Shown here one piece after another: positions 63,971 through 64,000 of a stretch of DNA of 64,000 nt. The stretch is taken from positions 179,688-243,687 of the forward strand of contig CAVOYQ010000018.1 of NCBI GenBank assembly GCA_963700705.1. The letters run 5' to 3'. Positions within the stretch are counted from its first letter, which is position 1; each line of letters opens with the position of its first letter. The notes beneath the pieces were generated by a model that was given only the letters and a program-made list of their open reading frames with translations, was not told the origin of the DNA and did no database searches. The DNA is from JAHEFT01 sp963700705 (GTDB lineage: Bacteria; Pseudomonadota; Gammaproteobacteria; Xanthomonadales; SZUA-36). The position numbers and the translations under genes are program-made.

Positions 63971-64000
63971 AAAAGTTTCTCTGGCAGGACCGCGGTGATC
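63967..64000 (+). CDS. argH: Argininosuccinate lyase, first 11 codons (partial)
   Basis: Begins at ATG 63967 overlapping the argC stop. The visible MKKFLWQDRGD resembles the LLWQK start of Xanthomonas ArgH. Operon order (argC-argH) supports the call. The gene runs off the window. Confidence 0.6.
   Translation, partial: MKKFLWQDRGD

Noticed and set aside
1..64000. CRISPR arrays, rRNA and tRNA genes
   Set aside because: No regularly spaced repeats, no cloverleaf-like sequence and no rRNA segments were seen on either strand.

Overview
The window looks like a chromosomal segment of a gammaproteobacterium related to the Xanthomonadales (Wenzhouxiangella/Woeseia-like). Three things point there: an acetylcitrulline-type arginine operon with a fused N-acetylglutamate kinase/synthase; a GTP-dependent PEP carboxykinase; and a tkt-gap-pgk-pyk glycolytic run followed by a single-lipoyl-domain pyruvate dehydrogenase operon. 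The taxonomic placement is inferred from gene content only.

Layout. 1-4.9 kb: start of a probable FecCD permease (minus), rppH, a Fur-type bfd-bfr iron storage pair, sufT, a YgbA-type NO-response gene behind a perfect FNR-type site, and a cobalamin-riboswitch-controlled btuB (minus). 4.9-10 kb: fadE and a divergent TetR regulator around a perfect palindrome, then pckG. 10-12.2 kb: overlapping operon of an ECF sigma factor, a probable anti-sigma factor and a DUF4097 surface protein. 12.2-18.9 kb: two tandem membrane GTPases (minus), a soluble histidine kinase, then hemE-aroB-aroK (minus). 19-23 kb: exosortase H, pdxH, yjbQ, and a minus cluster DUF4426-yggT-proC-yggS. 23.2-27.7 kb: pilT-pilU, a two-component system and a zinc-ribbon membrane protein.

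27.5-39.8 kb: accessory island bounded by 195-bp direct repeats of the 3' part of the zinc-ribbon gene. It carries two sulfotransferases (one with TPRs), two amidohydrolases, a beta-propeller-like protein, a TonB-dependent receptor, a cyanophycinase-family peptidase and debris of an aminotransferase and possibly an IS91-type element. 39.8-44.4 kb: two envelope proteins, a redoxin, a UspA protein and an AgcS symporter. 44.5-57.2 kb: tkt, gap, pgk, two DUF4136 lipoproteins, pyk, aceE, aceF, lpd. 57.2-58 kb: exported methyltransferase. 58.2-64 kb: argF'-argG-argE'-argBA-argC-argH.

Two observations stand out. First, the leader of the arginine operon has all parts of a ribosome-dependent transcription attenuator: a 26-codon ORF with three clustered Arg codons, an intrinsic terminator 17 nt before argF', and an exact copy of the terminator's 3' arm inside the end of the leader ORF that can act as antiterminator. 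Second, ten genes, most of them housekeeping or essential, are broken by frameshifts (eleven in all), and every one is repaired by removing exactly one base. This insertion-only pattern outside homopolymers suggests residual sequencing error rather than gene decay, so those genes are annotated here as functional genes with a flagged frameshift.
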